A DNA stretch of 64,000 nt. Origin: Dactylonectria macrodidyma. Its lineage: Eukaryota; Ascomycota; Sordariomycetes; Hypocreales; Nectriaceae. Each line of letters starts with the position of its first letter. Positions within the stretch are counted from its first letter, which is position 1. Shown piece by piece: positions 36,931-47,810 of the stretch. A program made the position numbers and the translations under genes. The notes under the pieces were generated by a model. The model worked only from the letters and a program-made list of their open reading frames with translations, was not told the DNA's origin and searched no databases. The stretch spans positions 1 through 64,000 of the forward strand of contig JAGMUV010000018.1 of assembly GCA_020744425.1 (NCBI GenBank). Reading direction: 5' to 3'.

Positions 36931-37930
36931 TATTGTTAGAAAGCTAGCGTAGCACTCAGGTGACTTGATCGTGTGTATTATATGTGTATGCGGCCAGGGG
37001 GTCTCCCGAACGTTATGGAGTGCTTGATGCACTGCATTGCATCCCCGAGCATACAAGGATGCGCCGCTTGGCCCGTTTCCAAGCAGGATTCCTAGGATAC
37101 TCATTTGCGTAACTAACCTCTTCTAATTAGCTGGTTGACCGAGGCAGCGGACGCGGGGAAGCAATCCTGGACGCCTTTCAGGTTTCTGTATCGCTAATGA
37201 TGTAATGGAGACAATGTTTTTCCTGATGAGCCCTTAAAAAGATCGCGTTCTAGACCCGTGCTTACGTTGCAGCATGCAATTTGCCGCTGAGCGGAAACAC
37301 GTACGATTACTACGTCGTGCCCAGACGGATCAGCGATGCGCCCTTCCTTGCCCTGGACTGTCACATCGAGCGTCAGATGGAACAGAAAAGATGCTACCAC
37401 GACGATGTCAGTGATACCTCGCCGGATGTACCTCGATCGTTAACCACGCCACGAATCGAGATGCGTAGGATGAGGAGGCCCATGGAAAGTGTAAAGGCCC
37501 CGAAGCGAAAAGCCTCTCCCCCGCGCAACGCGTCTTCATGGGATCTGCATTTCTATGCAAAGACGGCATCTTCTGCCCCCTGGGCGCGGACGAGGAGATG
37601 TTGGAGGGGAATAGGAGGATGTAATGTGAGAGGAGGCAGCGATTGAGGAGAGGACGTTCGAGCAGTGTGGTGTGTGCTTGATGTCTGATTATCATCTTGG
37701 GGGAGTTGGGGGTCGCGACGCTCAAGCAGAGAATACTCATCTAGAATAGTTGTGTTTTGCTATTGCGATTGGAAGTCAGATTGCTTGTGACGACGAGCAA
37801 CCGGCAGCCATGTGGCGATGTCGGACCGAGGCTGCGCACGAACCAGCCGAAATTCGCGATATTTAAACCCTCATACTTAAAACACTGAAGAATCCTCTCG
37901 GGTGTATCTCGACGCACCGCGACTGTCACC
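36931..37930. other. Gene-poor region
   Basis: No gene supported; several overlapping short frames only. The last part is the upstream flank of the F-box-like gene. Confidence 0.45.
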
Positions 37931-39307
37931 ATGGGTGACTGGGTTCCGTCTTGCGCCATCTGTGGTGTGATATTCAGACCTGAGGATTGTCACATTGCTC
38001 CCACCAGCGATGGTGGTGCACCTCCCGCGTTACCTGGGACTGGAGACGATGCCTCTCATGCTGCAGAGTCCGGGACGACTCTTGGAGCCGCTGCACCGGA
38101 TCCCAAGTATATGTACGACAGGAACTTGGTATCTGAGACTGATCTGCTCTGGTTATCTGACAACAACGCCCTGGGCGTCTGGCCTGATTCTTCCGAACCC
38201 TCCAAGTCAGTCGTTTGAGTCTGAAAGACCTCTATTCATTATTTACCCTACGCGAGCAGGTCATTCTTAACCGGAGAATTCATAACAGGCTACTATGTTA
38301 GCACACCGGTTCTAGTCCTGAGTCCTTGTTCACGAATCTAATTTCTTCACAGGGGGATGTGAGTCTTTCTCAGAGTATGTCTATGCCCCTCAGCACTTCC
38401 GGGCAGTCCTGACCCTCGAAGGCCTACCGGATCATGTCAGAGATATCGAAGAGGAACTTCATACGTAAGAGCAAGCTGGAATTTAATCAGGTTCAATGCC
38501 ACTGACAAGCTAGTTACGAGGCCCTTGTGGGTGGACAAGCCGTCTTCCCTTTTCACAACGATTGCTACCGTCATCTTCTTGCCAGGTGCATCACAAGACA
38601 TACAAACAGGCCCATCGACGAGGAGGTGCTCTATGCCACGTTTGTGGGCTTGAGGGGTGGCATGTGGTCGTTGGACATCGACTATGGGGACCTGACAGTG
38701 AGGGAATGCAATCACTGGCTGAGCAATCGCGGCAACGAGGTAACGATGATACTCTGCACGAGTTAACTACAATGCTAACCTGTCTCATGAGCTTCTTGTC
38801 ATGAACCCTACAGATACGGTTGAAATCGGCATGTATCTCAAAGCTTACGACGGTGGCCTTGTGGAGAGTCGCCGTAACCTGCACATGAGAGTCATCGATG
38901 ACCCGTTTGGGAAGCTACCGGACGAGATACAACAGGGCGTCTTCCTACATCTATCGGCAAGAGATATATCAGCCCTCAAGGTCGCATCCTACCCGATGCA
39001 CTCGACCGCCCCTTCAAGCGTGGTCTGGAAACAGGTCTTCAACAGAGAGATGCCGTGGATTTGGGAAGTGGAGGATATTCCCTCCCGGGACTTGAGAGCA
39101 TTTGATTTGGTTCAAACATTCAGAGAAATTGCCAGCCAGTGCCGATACGGAAATAATCCTGGAGGACATTCACCGAGACTCGCCAATAGGAAACGAGTGT
39201 GGGGAGTGTGTGAGGATCTTGCAGAGCGATACGTGGAGATATTAGCCAGGGCTGGGTCTGTCAGAGAGTGGACCGCGACTGATGATGGCTGCTTTGAGTT
39301 AGAGTAG
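37931..39307 (+). CDS. F-box-like domain protein
   Basis: Coding segments 37931 to about 38207, 38353-38464, 38514-38739 and 38792-39307 carry a fungal F-box architecture. An N-terminal CAICGV zinc-ribbon-like start is followed by an FPFHNDCYRHLL segment and the F-box-like helix region PDEIQQGVFLHLSARDIS at about the start of the last third. Such proteins usually join Skp1 in SCF ubiquitin ligases and choose substrates. The last three segments join in frame through clean GTAAG/GTAACG-AG introns. The joint between the first and second segments is not resolved: the obvious donor (GTCAGT at 38208) leaves the wrong phase, so a small exon is missing from my model or the gene is damaged there. Confidence 0.6.
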
Positions 39308-40187
39308 GTGGTAGCTAAGTATCTCGTATTACAATTATTAAAATAAATTAGATTGATATTTGCGAACTTCTTGTCACTATGATATATAAGCACCCTCCGT
39401 AACAACTGGTACAGCCAATCAGCAGGATTGGGACGTAATGAATGACTACTAGGAACATACTAACTGATAATAAATAGTTTATTAATAAAAATAAAAAACA
39501 CAGCATAGTATAAGGTCAGCATATTAATGCATTGTTAATTCCCAACGACAACCGCCGCGATCCTCCGACCCAAGAACCCAAATGTGTGCGTTGAAATTAT
39601 GGACTCAGCCTGGATTCATCATCTTCGTGGGCCCAGATCACCCACTTCATGCACTTGCGCAACTCTGCCGCTAGCGGACGACACCCTGTATGTCAGACGC
39701 AGCTGAACCAGTTCGCCAAGCGCCATATTCACCTCCCAACACACCTGTCTATTCGCCCGCAGAATCACCCGTCAGTGTGTCCAACGGCACGGGTTTCCCA
39801 CCAAAGGTTAGGCGAGCTGCGTGGACGGGATCCACCCGGACTCCCTCACCCTTAGACACTGGGACTCGGTCTATGACGAGCAGGCAGATCGGTCTGCTAC
39901 CCATCTACTGATAGTTCTGGACGTCGGTTGTCTTGAAGAAAGTCGAGCTGCTTTCATAGCCCGGATCGTTGCAGCCCCCAGTTGATGACGTAGAGCATTT
40001 GACCTTTATCGTCCCGTCCAAGCCCAAGTCAAGATCGAAAACCTGAGCGGGATCACATTAAGATATGCACGTTTCACCAAAGTATACACCATCCACCCTC
40101 ACGCTGTCGTGCCCCGATGACGGGAAGCGCGCTGGTATTTTGGACTATGGCCTTCAAATGCGCAGCAGCGGGCTCGCCATCGGCGAA
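39308..40187. other. Intergenic, partly AT-rich
   Basis: AT-rich at 39310-39540. A 73-codon frame at 39690-39911 is proline- and serine-rich with no family features and is not called as a gene. Confidence 0.4.
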
Positions 40188-40250
40188 GGTGACGGCGCGG
40201 CTAAAGGTGACGGCGCGGCGAAAGGTGACGGCGCGGCTAAAGGTGACGGC
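40188..40250 (+). repeat. 18-bp minisatellite
   Basis: Three and a half copies of an 18-bp unit beginning ggtgacggcgcgg. On the forward frame 40065-40349 it would read GDGAAK repeats, but no gene is supported around it. Confidence 0.75.
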
Positions 40251-41440
40251 GTCGAAATCAATACTAGCGACTCGATGCTTGCTGGAAGCGTGCGAAGCAA
40301 AGGTGGCTGTTCTTGGCCCAGCGAGATGATGCCACATGCCCATGCTTGAAGCCAAAGAGGGAAGTTCATTGCAGTCGCCGGCGGAGAGTGTGCTGGTTGA
40401 TTCCGTGGCCTTCTGCAGAGCAGTGCTACGCTGCGCAGGCGAAGTCTTGTGATAACTACATCGGCGGTATGGAGTTTCGCTTCACTTGGTAAGTTACCTT
40501 GTGGTGTTGATTTGCTATCGGTAGGATAGCTTTGCTGACGGTAGGCTACTTTACTTTTGCGGTAGTAGAGTAGATTTGGCTTTTTCTGCGCGAGGGATTT
40601 GGGAAGGTATTTACACTGGGCAGCGCCATGTAATCTGAAAACAAGCAAGAGGGGGCGAGGACGGATGACTTCATTTGGTCATCACATTGTTGCTGGAGGA
40701 GGGACGACGAACGGCTTGGCAATTGCATCTCCCCCGCGAGGTGGTACGAGAGCTTCGAAGAAAAATCACGGCATTGTGCCAATGCTCACGGTATAAAAGC
40801 CTCACTGCGGCGAGCTCTCAGTACGCTTAAGCTGACGTCGATACCGGTGGACAGAGACAAGACACACGAGGATTTGCACAGCGAAAGCGTCACAAGAGAA
40901 GCTGTGATAATGCCCTGATTATTTAAATAAAATTGTCAAAGGGTTTTATAATAGGTAGATGTCATCAGCTTATTATGCTCAGTGAGATTCCTTGGTAAGT
41001 AGATCTCGCATAGGCGCTGATGGTGCTAAACACGCAAGTTCCATTTACCAGCTGTCCATTAAATGGCATATGTCACATGTGTATCACGCTCTAATAAGAG
41101 TGACATGCCACCTAATTTAATTAAGGTTGCTCGCCTTTCTTTGTATATACAAGGGCCAGACCTTTAACTATTACAGGTGGAATAATTTCGCAGCCTAGAC
41201 CAGGCAGACGCCTGTCGCCCTGCTGCCTAGTCGCCTCATCTAGCTTTCTTCTCCTTGTTGCCTCGACTGAAGTAAAAATCCAAGCCCGCTTGAGCTAGCG
41301 TCGGACGTGAGAGACGTTAAGCTGTTTCAGGCTCCCTGCTAGACAACATCCTACTTCTACTTCATCCCAAAACTCGACGATTATCTCTCTACTCCTACTA
41401 TTTACTAATTTATACCCAGACCTCCTCGGCTGACGTAAAA
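40251..41440. other. Intergenic region upstream of the Rab gene
   Basis: Unremarkable, with an AT-rich patch at 40915-40965. The 300 bp before the Rab start are C+T-rich, as in many fungal promoters. Confidence 0.45.
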
Positions 41441-42305
41441 ATGGCAAACGATGAGTACGATGTGAGCCTCACCAGTGCTCTCCTCCATCATTCCACTTGC
41501 TAACCGCGGACCTGATAACAGTTTCTCTTCAAATGTACGTACCCTTCGTGTCTCCTATGGTTCACTACTCCGATTGCTAAAATCCCAAACCTGCAGTGAT
41601 TTTTCTTGGCGACTCTGGAGTTGGCAAGTCCAATCTCCTCAGCCAAAGCACGACCAACACCTTTAATCCCGACTCCAAGTCCACTATTGGCGTCGATTTT
41701 GCCACCCGATCTGTGATTATTAACTCTAAAACTATCAAGGCTCAAGTATGGGATACCGCTGGACAGGAGAGATATCGCGCTCTCAAAACTGCCTACTGCC
41801 GCGGTGCGACTGGCGCCTTCTTTGTCTACGACATCAGCAGACGTGGGTCGTTCGAGAGTATCGAGAGGTGGCTCAAGGAGCTGCAGGACTATGGCGAACC
41901 TGATGCTATTCGCATGCTGGTGGGAAATAAAACCGATCTGAAGCATCTGAGGACGGTATCTACAGATGAAGCGCAGGCCTTTGCCAGTACGTCCTCTTTC
42001 TGTTGTCTTAGGGAAATCTCTGAATGACTGTCGCTGCCATAGGTCAGAACAAGATGCTGTTTATCGAGACTTCTGCTCTCGCTTCAACCAACGTGGAAAC
42101 TGCCTTCCTAACAGTCTTGTCTGGTGAGAGATATTGACAAAATATGATTGCGCGAGATCTAACCAGGTGGGTAGAAATCTACCAAATTGCATCCACCAGG
42201 ACACCCGAAGATGATGGCAATGCTCAGGATACTATCAGCGCGGGAAACAAGCTCTCACTCAGAGAACCCACGAACGAGGCTCGCAAGGGGGGGAAGTGTT
42301 GTTAG
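41441..42305 (+). CDS. Rab11/Ypt31-type small GTPase, divergent paralogue
   Basis: Five exons (41441-41461, 41522-41534, 41597-41986, 42043-42123, 42175-42305) give 211 residues; exon 2 is only 13 nt. The MANDEYD-FLFK start and the small-exon layout look like ordinary fungal Rab11 genes. All nucleotide-binding motifs are present: GDSGVGKS (16-23), WDTAGQ (63-68), NKTD and ETSA. The protein ends in KCC, the geranylgeranylation signal. It has unusual changes in normally fixed places: LLSQS instead of LLSRF after the P-loop, [11 protein letters not shown] instead of AYYRGAVGALL after switch II, and IEVDFAT-type switch I reads GVDFAT. Rab11 acts in trans-Golgi/endosome recycling and secretion. 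This copy is probably not the housekeeping one; role unknown. Confidence 0.87.
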
Positions 42306-44249
42306 ACCAGTCGCTATTTGGGAAGTCTTGAACAGAAAAGTAACGACCAGCGTGCCCTCTCATTAGGTTCAATGCCGACAACGATGCTCCAAGTACTCAA
42401 GGCAACGTTCAAGACCCGAAACCGTCTGGTTGAAGGGTGGAACCGACCCAAAGTCATCATCTTCGATCCCTGATTCATAACAAATGATCCGATTTGGCTA
42501 CTACTGGCTCCTGCTCCAGGTTTCGCGACAGGGCCTAGACGACACAGCCAATAGTATATTGTTCCATGGTGGAGACAATTTCGACTTCAGCACTTACTAA
42601 AGTAAGTGTAGGTACCCATCCATCATGGGAACTCGAGTTCGTGCTGCAATTGGCACCATTATCCCATTCTAGTCCTTTGTCTTCTTGAACTTTCTCTTAT
42701 TTAGCCATTGATTACTGTGTCGTCATCAAACAATATGAGTTTACCCGAGCGGCCTGCGCCTCAATGACATACAGGCTTTTGAGATTGAGTCTATTTAGAC
42801 ATGCTCCATCAGTCTATTCTTCCAAGAAGAACAGCATCAATGCTGCTGCTGTAGAACGTGATATTGTTGATGTAGATACCACTACTGAAGATGGAACAAC
42901 TGCTGGTGACTATGGTTTTCCCCATAACTAAGCAGTTTCTGAAGATCACGATTTTGCCGGAGATGATGCGATCGATGGATATGGTAATCTGTTGGAGGTC
43001 AAGCCTGTGTAGTTCACGATATACTCTGGCCTTTTCCGTATTCCAGTGGTGGCAGAGGTCAGGGACATGAAACAGGAAGTTGTCCGTGGCACTGGAAGCA
43101 CCTATCATGGTAAGTGACAGGAGATGAGCAGGAGTGCCGTCGGCTGGTATCCCTAAGACTACTAACAGTGACAGGTGAAGGACTTGACGATAGCCCTTTT
43201 ATCCAATCAAAGAAATACCAGATTGAGGCGAGCATCGCAACTGTATGGATAGACATAGCAAGGCCCCGAAACTACTTGACAATGTCGACAAATATCGCAA
43301 ACGTAGAATAGCCGAGAGGCATCATGACACAGCATGGAAAGAAGTGATGGCGTCAATAGTTGTACCATATAATAGAGGGGGAAAATCAATGCCCCTAGAT
43401 CCAAAGCTGTCGAGGCCTTGCTGTGCCGTTCCTGGTCCTCTTTCGGCAGCGTCAGATCTTCCTGCGCCAGGTCAAGCCGAGCGCCTCAGTCTATTCGAAA
43501 CTCCATGGACCCACGTGAAAGGACGACATTGTCTTGGCCTGCATTCGCAATGCGTGCTCGTAAACAGTATTCCTCGGTATGATTTGGATTTGACGGTGTC
43601 AACATCCTTAGAAGCAAACATATGCCAACTTAACTCAGTCTTAACAGCGACAGAATACATGTTAATCTATATAAATAATATGATGTGCCTATGGCGGCGA
43701 GAGTATCCATGTAACAATAGTTCTACTTGATCAGTTCGATGAAGTGTCGCATTGCCAGCTACTACAAGAGGGAGTATGCACTCCGCTAACACGTAGTGCT
43801 ATACTATTGATATGCTAGTTCATATAGAACACCGTACCTAGCGCTTCGCGATGGCGTCCTCGCTGACGGCAAACGGGTAACGCTTCCATTTGCAGGATGT
43901 AGCAGACGGGCGGCTGCGCCAGCTGCTGAAAGAAATCCATGCAGATCCTCCGGAGGAACTCGGAGACGCGGTTATCGTCGTCTTGTTCCTAAAAGCAGGC
44001 AAAGTCGAAGAGATCCTGGCGCCGGATTGTGCTTTATCTTGTTGACGGCGATAACATCTTCCTTGTATTATTATTCAAATACTCATCTCCCCCGATATTA
44101 TCAACATGCTCAACAACACCGGCCTCGCTGACAAGACCTCATCGTTTAAGCCTGTCTCTCCGCTTGTTCTCACTTGCTAGATGCCACCTAAGGTAGGAGC
44201 TCAACGCCCACAGGCAGAACATATGCCACCCCTAGGATGAGCCTCCAAG
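42306..44249. other. Gene-poor region
   Basis: Frames at 43114-43311 and 43245-43730 have no recognisable domains and unusual composition. Probably decayed sequence. Confidence 0.45.
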
Positions 44250-44690
44250 TCACGAGGTCTCTAGCCGCATACTGCAGCTAGAACGACTGCGGCGAGAGGA
44301 TATTGCTGAGGCCGTAACCGACGTAGTATAGCGCAATAACAGCACACCCTTATCATCAAAGAGCCGGCAACACCAGATATCCCCGCTAGATGTATTGTCT
44401 GTCCTCGATTCTGCCAAGAAACAGCCATGATTTCCAATCCAGCGTCGCCAACCCCTACTCTTCCTCCTATCTAAGAAGCTTTCTATGATGAAACGTCGTG
44501 AGCCCCAAGTGATCTTGTAAAGGTCATCGACCGAAGAATCGGTAGTCGAGGCTACGGCCAAAGCCGTATCATACTGCTCAGCGATGGTCTTAGGTCGGGA
44601 TCCGAGACGAGGAAATGGGGGAAGTGGCGGCCATGGCGATGGGCTGCTGGCAAGGCTGCCTTTCAAAGAGCTCTCTGATATTTTTGACAC
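44250..44690 (-). mobile_element. hAT transposase N-terminal fragment
   Basis: The open stretch begins without ATG. It reads like the N-terminus of fungal hAT transposases: a PRLGSRPKTIAEQYD-like segment, then RRWIGNHGCFLAE and a W-C-C zinc-finger start. One of the expected cysteines (CDxKG) is replaced by FDDKG, and the catalytic and dimerisation regions are missing. It is a dead fragment on the reverse strand. Confidence 0.6.
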
Positions 44691-45154
44691 GAGCAGAATG
44701 TGTGGACCGCTTTAGATTAAATAGCTGGCGTGTTTCTGACAGTCTAAAGGTGGTGTATGCCCGACTGGCAAAAAGCTACACTCCGAGTACAAGGCAATAA
44801 CAAGAAGGGGAAATACTCCTTTAAAATTGCCTCTGGCCAGGACACGGGCAAGGGCCCTGGACAAATTTTGCTGGGCTGACGACCCCTGTAACGCAGTGCA
44901 TTGCAGAAAACGCTTCACTTTCAATTGGAATATCTCGATGATCCAGTAGCTCTAGGGTAACAGCTATCCAACCATGGAAATGCAAGCTATCAGATATATC
45001 AGATGTATAGAGGCCAGCATCTGAATTGTTTGATCTGATTGATATATCCGATTCTTAATCTGATCTAACAGCACCGCTGTACTAAAGCCTACGAGGGAAA
45101 ACTTCCGCTCTTCGGCAATGAATATTAGAGGCAGCCTGTTTAGTGGTTTCAATG
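44691..45154. other. Intergenic region
   Basis: Between the hAT fragment and the regulator gene; nothing recognised. Confidence 0.4.
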
Positions 45155-47493
45155 TTACGGCGACTTGACACTAAGCCGGTCAAATTGCCTTAAAAAATCA
45201 TGCATGTTATCCATGTAGTCGCCATTTGCCGGCTCTCCCGTCTTGCTGGGCAAAGGGCTATCCTCGTGAAGGAGAATGTTGCCCAGCCACCAAAATTCAT
45301 CAGCTTTCCTGAAGAATCCATGGCAGTCGTTCTCCAGATCCGCGATTTTCTTGACATTCAAGTTCCATAGATGTTTCCATCTTTTGAGGGCTCGCCGTAG
45401 CGCAGTCTTGGACCGCTCAAGAGAATGGGCATCATAGCTGCTAAAGATGATCTCGTGTAGCCCTTCACGGACATTAGCCAATACGAACGTGGGAGTGCTA
45501 TGGGGCACAAGCAACAGCGCTGAACACGCACCTGATATCAAGATAAACAGATCCAGATAGCTGAGCTGGCCAAAGCGGAAAGGGGTATGATTTGTCCAAC
45601 TATTTGCCATCAGGAGAGACACGCCATCCGCGATGGACGGTATCTTGTAGAAGCGCTCTTTTGGTCCGTGGTAGTCTTGACCTTCAGCGGGCTGGCCGGC
45701 GAATATCTTCTCCGAGCATGGAAATGAACCAGTCAGCTCAGACAGTGCTAATAGCGGACGGGCCCGGTGGAAAACAGCCTGAGAAGAATCAACGAGGAAG
45801 ATGAAGGCCATGAGTCTGCAAGTGGGTCCTGGTAAGCAAGAAAATCCGCGAACTATTGGTAGCTCAACTCACCTAATGGATTCTTCAGTCTCGAGGAATG
45901 TCTCCCAGCTCTCGCCGCCAACAGCTATCCCGGGTTGATGGCACACCTCCTTGTGTCTTAGTGACGGGAGACCCATGCTGCGAGCAGCCTGGATGATGCC
46001 GGGATACCTGTGCTGGCGGATCTGCCTCCACGACGCGCCGTGGTTTCCCCAGAGCTGCACCAGGATAATGATAAATGCGGCCTGGAGGAGTGCAAGGTCA
46101 GTGGATGACTTTCCCCTGCGGTCTGGATCGATGAGTTGTACAAAGCCCTGATGGCCAAAGATATACTCTTCCGCAGCGTCCAGGCAGACCCGGGCCGCCG
46201 TGACAGCCTTCCTTGACGAGAAGGAGGCGCCCATGAGAATGACCGCTGCCAAAAGAGGCGGGGAGGCGTGTGCGAGGTCAAAAGACGTCGGATGCAGTAT
46301 CGGGCAGTGAGGGTGCCAGCTGGTAAAGTAGGATTCTACAAATGAGCGTGCCCTCTGCGGCGCAAAGACGAATCCAACCGCCTCGATGAGCAAGGAATAC
46401 GCCGTGAACGAGAGCCGATCCATGTTGTCTATTGCGCACAGTGCCGACGAGATCTCGCTCAGGGTCGTCTGCAGCTGGCCCAGGCTGCTCTCGGGACGTG
46501 TCTGGCGAGCTGGTCCTTGCCACGGAGCGTCCAGTATCTGGTCCAACACCACCAAAAAGTCGGCCTCGCAAATAATATGTAAAGCTTGTGCTCCTTCGTC
46601 AGAGTCCCCCCCGGAGCCAGGGTCTGCGCAGAGCCAGGGCTGGACCGCGCCGCTATCCCGGTTGTCGTCCTGGACAATGGCGGGCCCGTTGCCGTCACCC
46701 TGGAATGCAGACGCCTTGTCTGTCAACGAGGGCGAGATGAAGTAGTCTTGGATGCTGCCATTTCGCGGGTTAGTGTACTGCAGCAGGAAGGTCACCAAGA
46801 CAGCGTCGGATGGTTCTCGCTGTGAAGAGTCGTGCGAGGAGTCAATCTCGACGGCGGCCCATGCCGCCAGACGGGCATCTGCTCGAGGATCACGCCCCGC
46901 GCAGGAGGAGGAGGCCACGACAAGGCTTCCAGACGTGCTGGTTGATGGGCGTCCAGTTGCTAGGCTCTGAAGTACTCGATTGTATGTGCAGGGTTGCTTG
47001 CGAGCTCGGCAGGAGGAGCACGGGAGACGGGCGTCGCACCCGCTCTTCGACATGGCGCAGCAGTCACAGGCGTGGTATTTCCGGCCAGGCTTCGGCGCCG
47101 AGGGGAGCGGCCTTCCACTGCCCCCGGTGCACGTCTTGGAATGTCGACGGGCGGCGTCTCTAGTCAAGTTTATGCTGGTTAGAAAGGGTCTGGCGGTTAT
47201 GGCAACTCGTCCCAGCCTCACTCACGATCGAGTGAACCCGTCATGGCAGAACGGGCACTTGAACTCGGGCTCATCTGCGTCTTGTAATTGATGAGTTAGG
47301 TTTGTTCCTATCGCCGACAGACTTCTTGCTTACGGGTTCTTTCGTGTCGACGAAGGTGACAGGCTTGCGTGTAGGTTCTTGGGCAAACTCGACATGCGTA
47401 GCGTCTCCTGGTTTCTGTCATGGCGAGGCAGGGGAGAATCTTGGTCGGCGATGGAATCTTGGGCATCGTAAATCTTGGTGGATTTCTTGACAT
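45155..47493 (-). CDS. Dual-type transcription factor: two C2H2 fingers plus Zn2Cys6 cluster
   Basis: Four exons (47493-47334, 47280-47226, 47159-45873, 45815-45155) with introns of 53, 66 and 57 bp give 720 residues. Two C2H2 fingers come first (YACRVC...HLRRHERTH at about 32-54; FKCPFC...ARRHSKTC at about 60-82). A Zn2Cys6 cluster follows (CDCCAMSKSGC...CSSC...C, about 95-125), then the fungal-specific regulatory domain (FHPHCPILHPTSF-like region and onward). Exon 1 to 2 splicing rebuilds the last histidine of finger 1, which strongly supports the model. This combination is a known class of fungal nuclear regulators. It is divergent from the oxygenase gene only 317 bp away, so it plausibly controls that gene. 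MTETRR at 47421 is an alternative start. Confidence 0.9.
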
Positions 47494-47810
47494 GACCCTG
47501 GCCCCGCAGGATCTTGCATATCTTCATTTCCCCGCGTGATGCCCCCTTGCAATTGGATGCATCGTCATCGCCAGTTGGCCATCTTGAGGGGGTGGGATTT
47601 GTCCGCCCCACTGTGGCTCCTCGGACCAATCCGGGCGTCCAGAATGATAAGTCTCGTGGACCTCCTCGTTCCATGCTCGGTTGCAGTCATCGGCATCAGA
47701 TGGGTGGCCATGGTTTCCATGGCGCCTTTTGTGTCTCAGAGCCAACTTACTTAAAGTAGCCCAGCTCCCAGATAGTGGAATCCTTAGAGTCAGCAACAGA
47801 ATACAACAGA
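47494..47810. promoter_or_regulatory. Shared divergent promoter region
   Basis: 317 bp between the divergent starts of the dual-type regulator and the oxygenase. Both genes must take their upstream signals from it, which is why co-regulation is likely. I could not identify a specific palindromic binding site. Confidence 0.5.

Noticed and set aside
40188..40250. CRISPR-like spaced repeat
   Set aside because: The units are directly adjacent with no spacers and the host is a fungus; it is a minisatellite.
43245..43730. 161-codon forward frame
   Set aside because: Composition is unlike the real genes here and no domain or homologous segment is visible; probably chance in decayed DNA.
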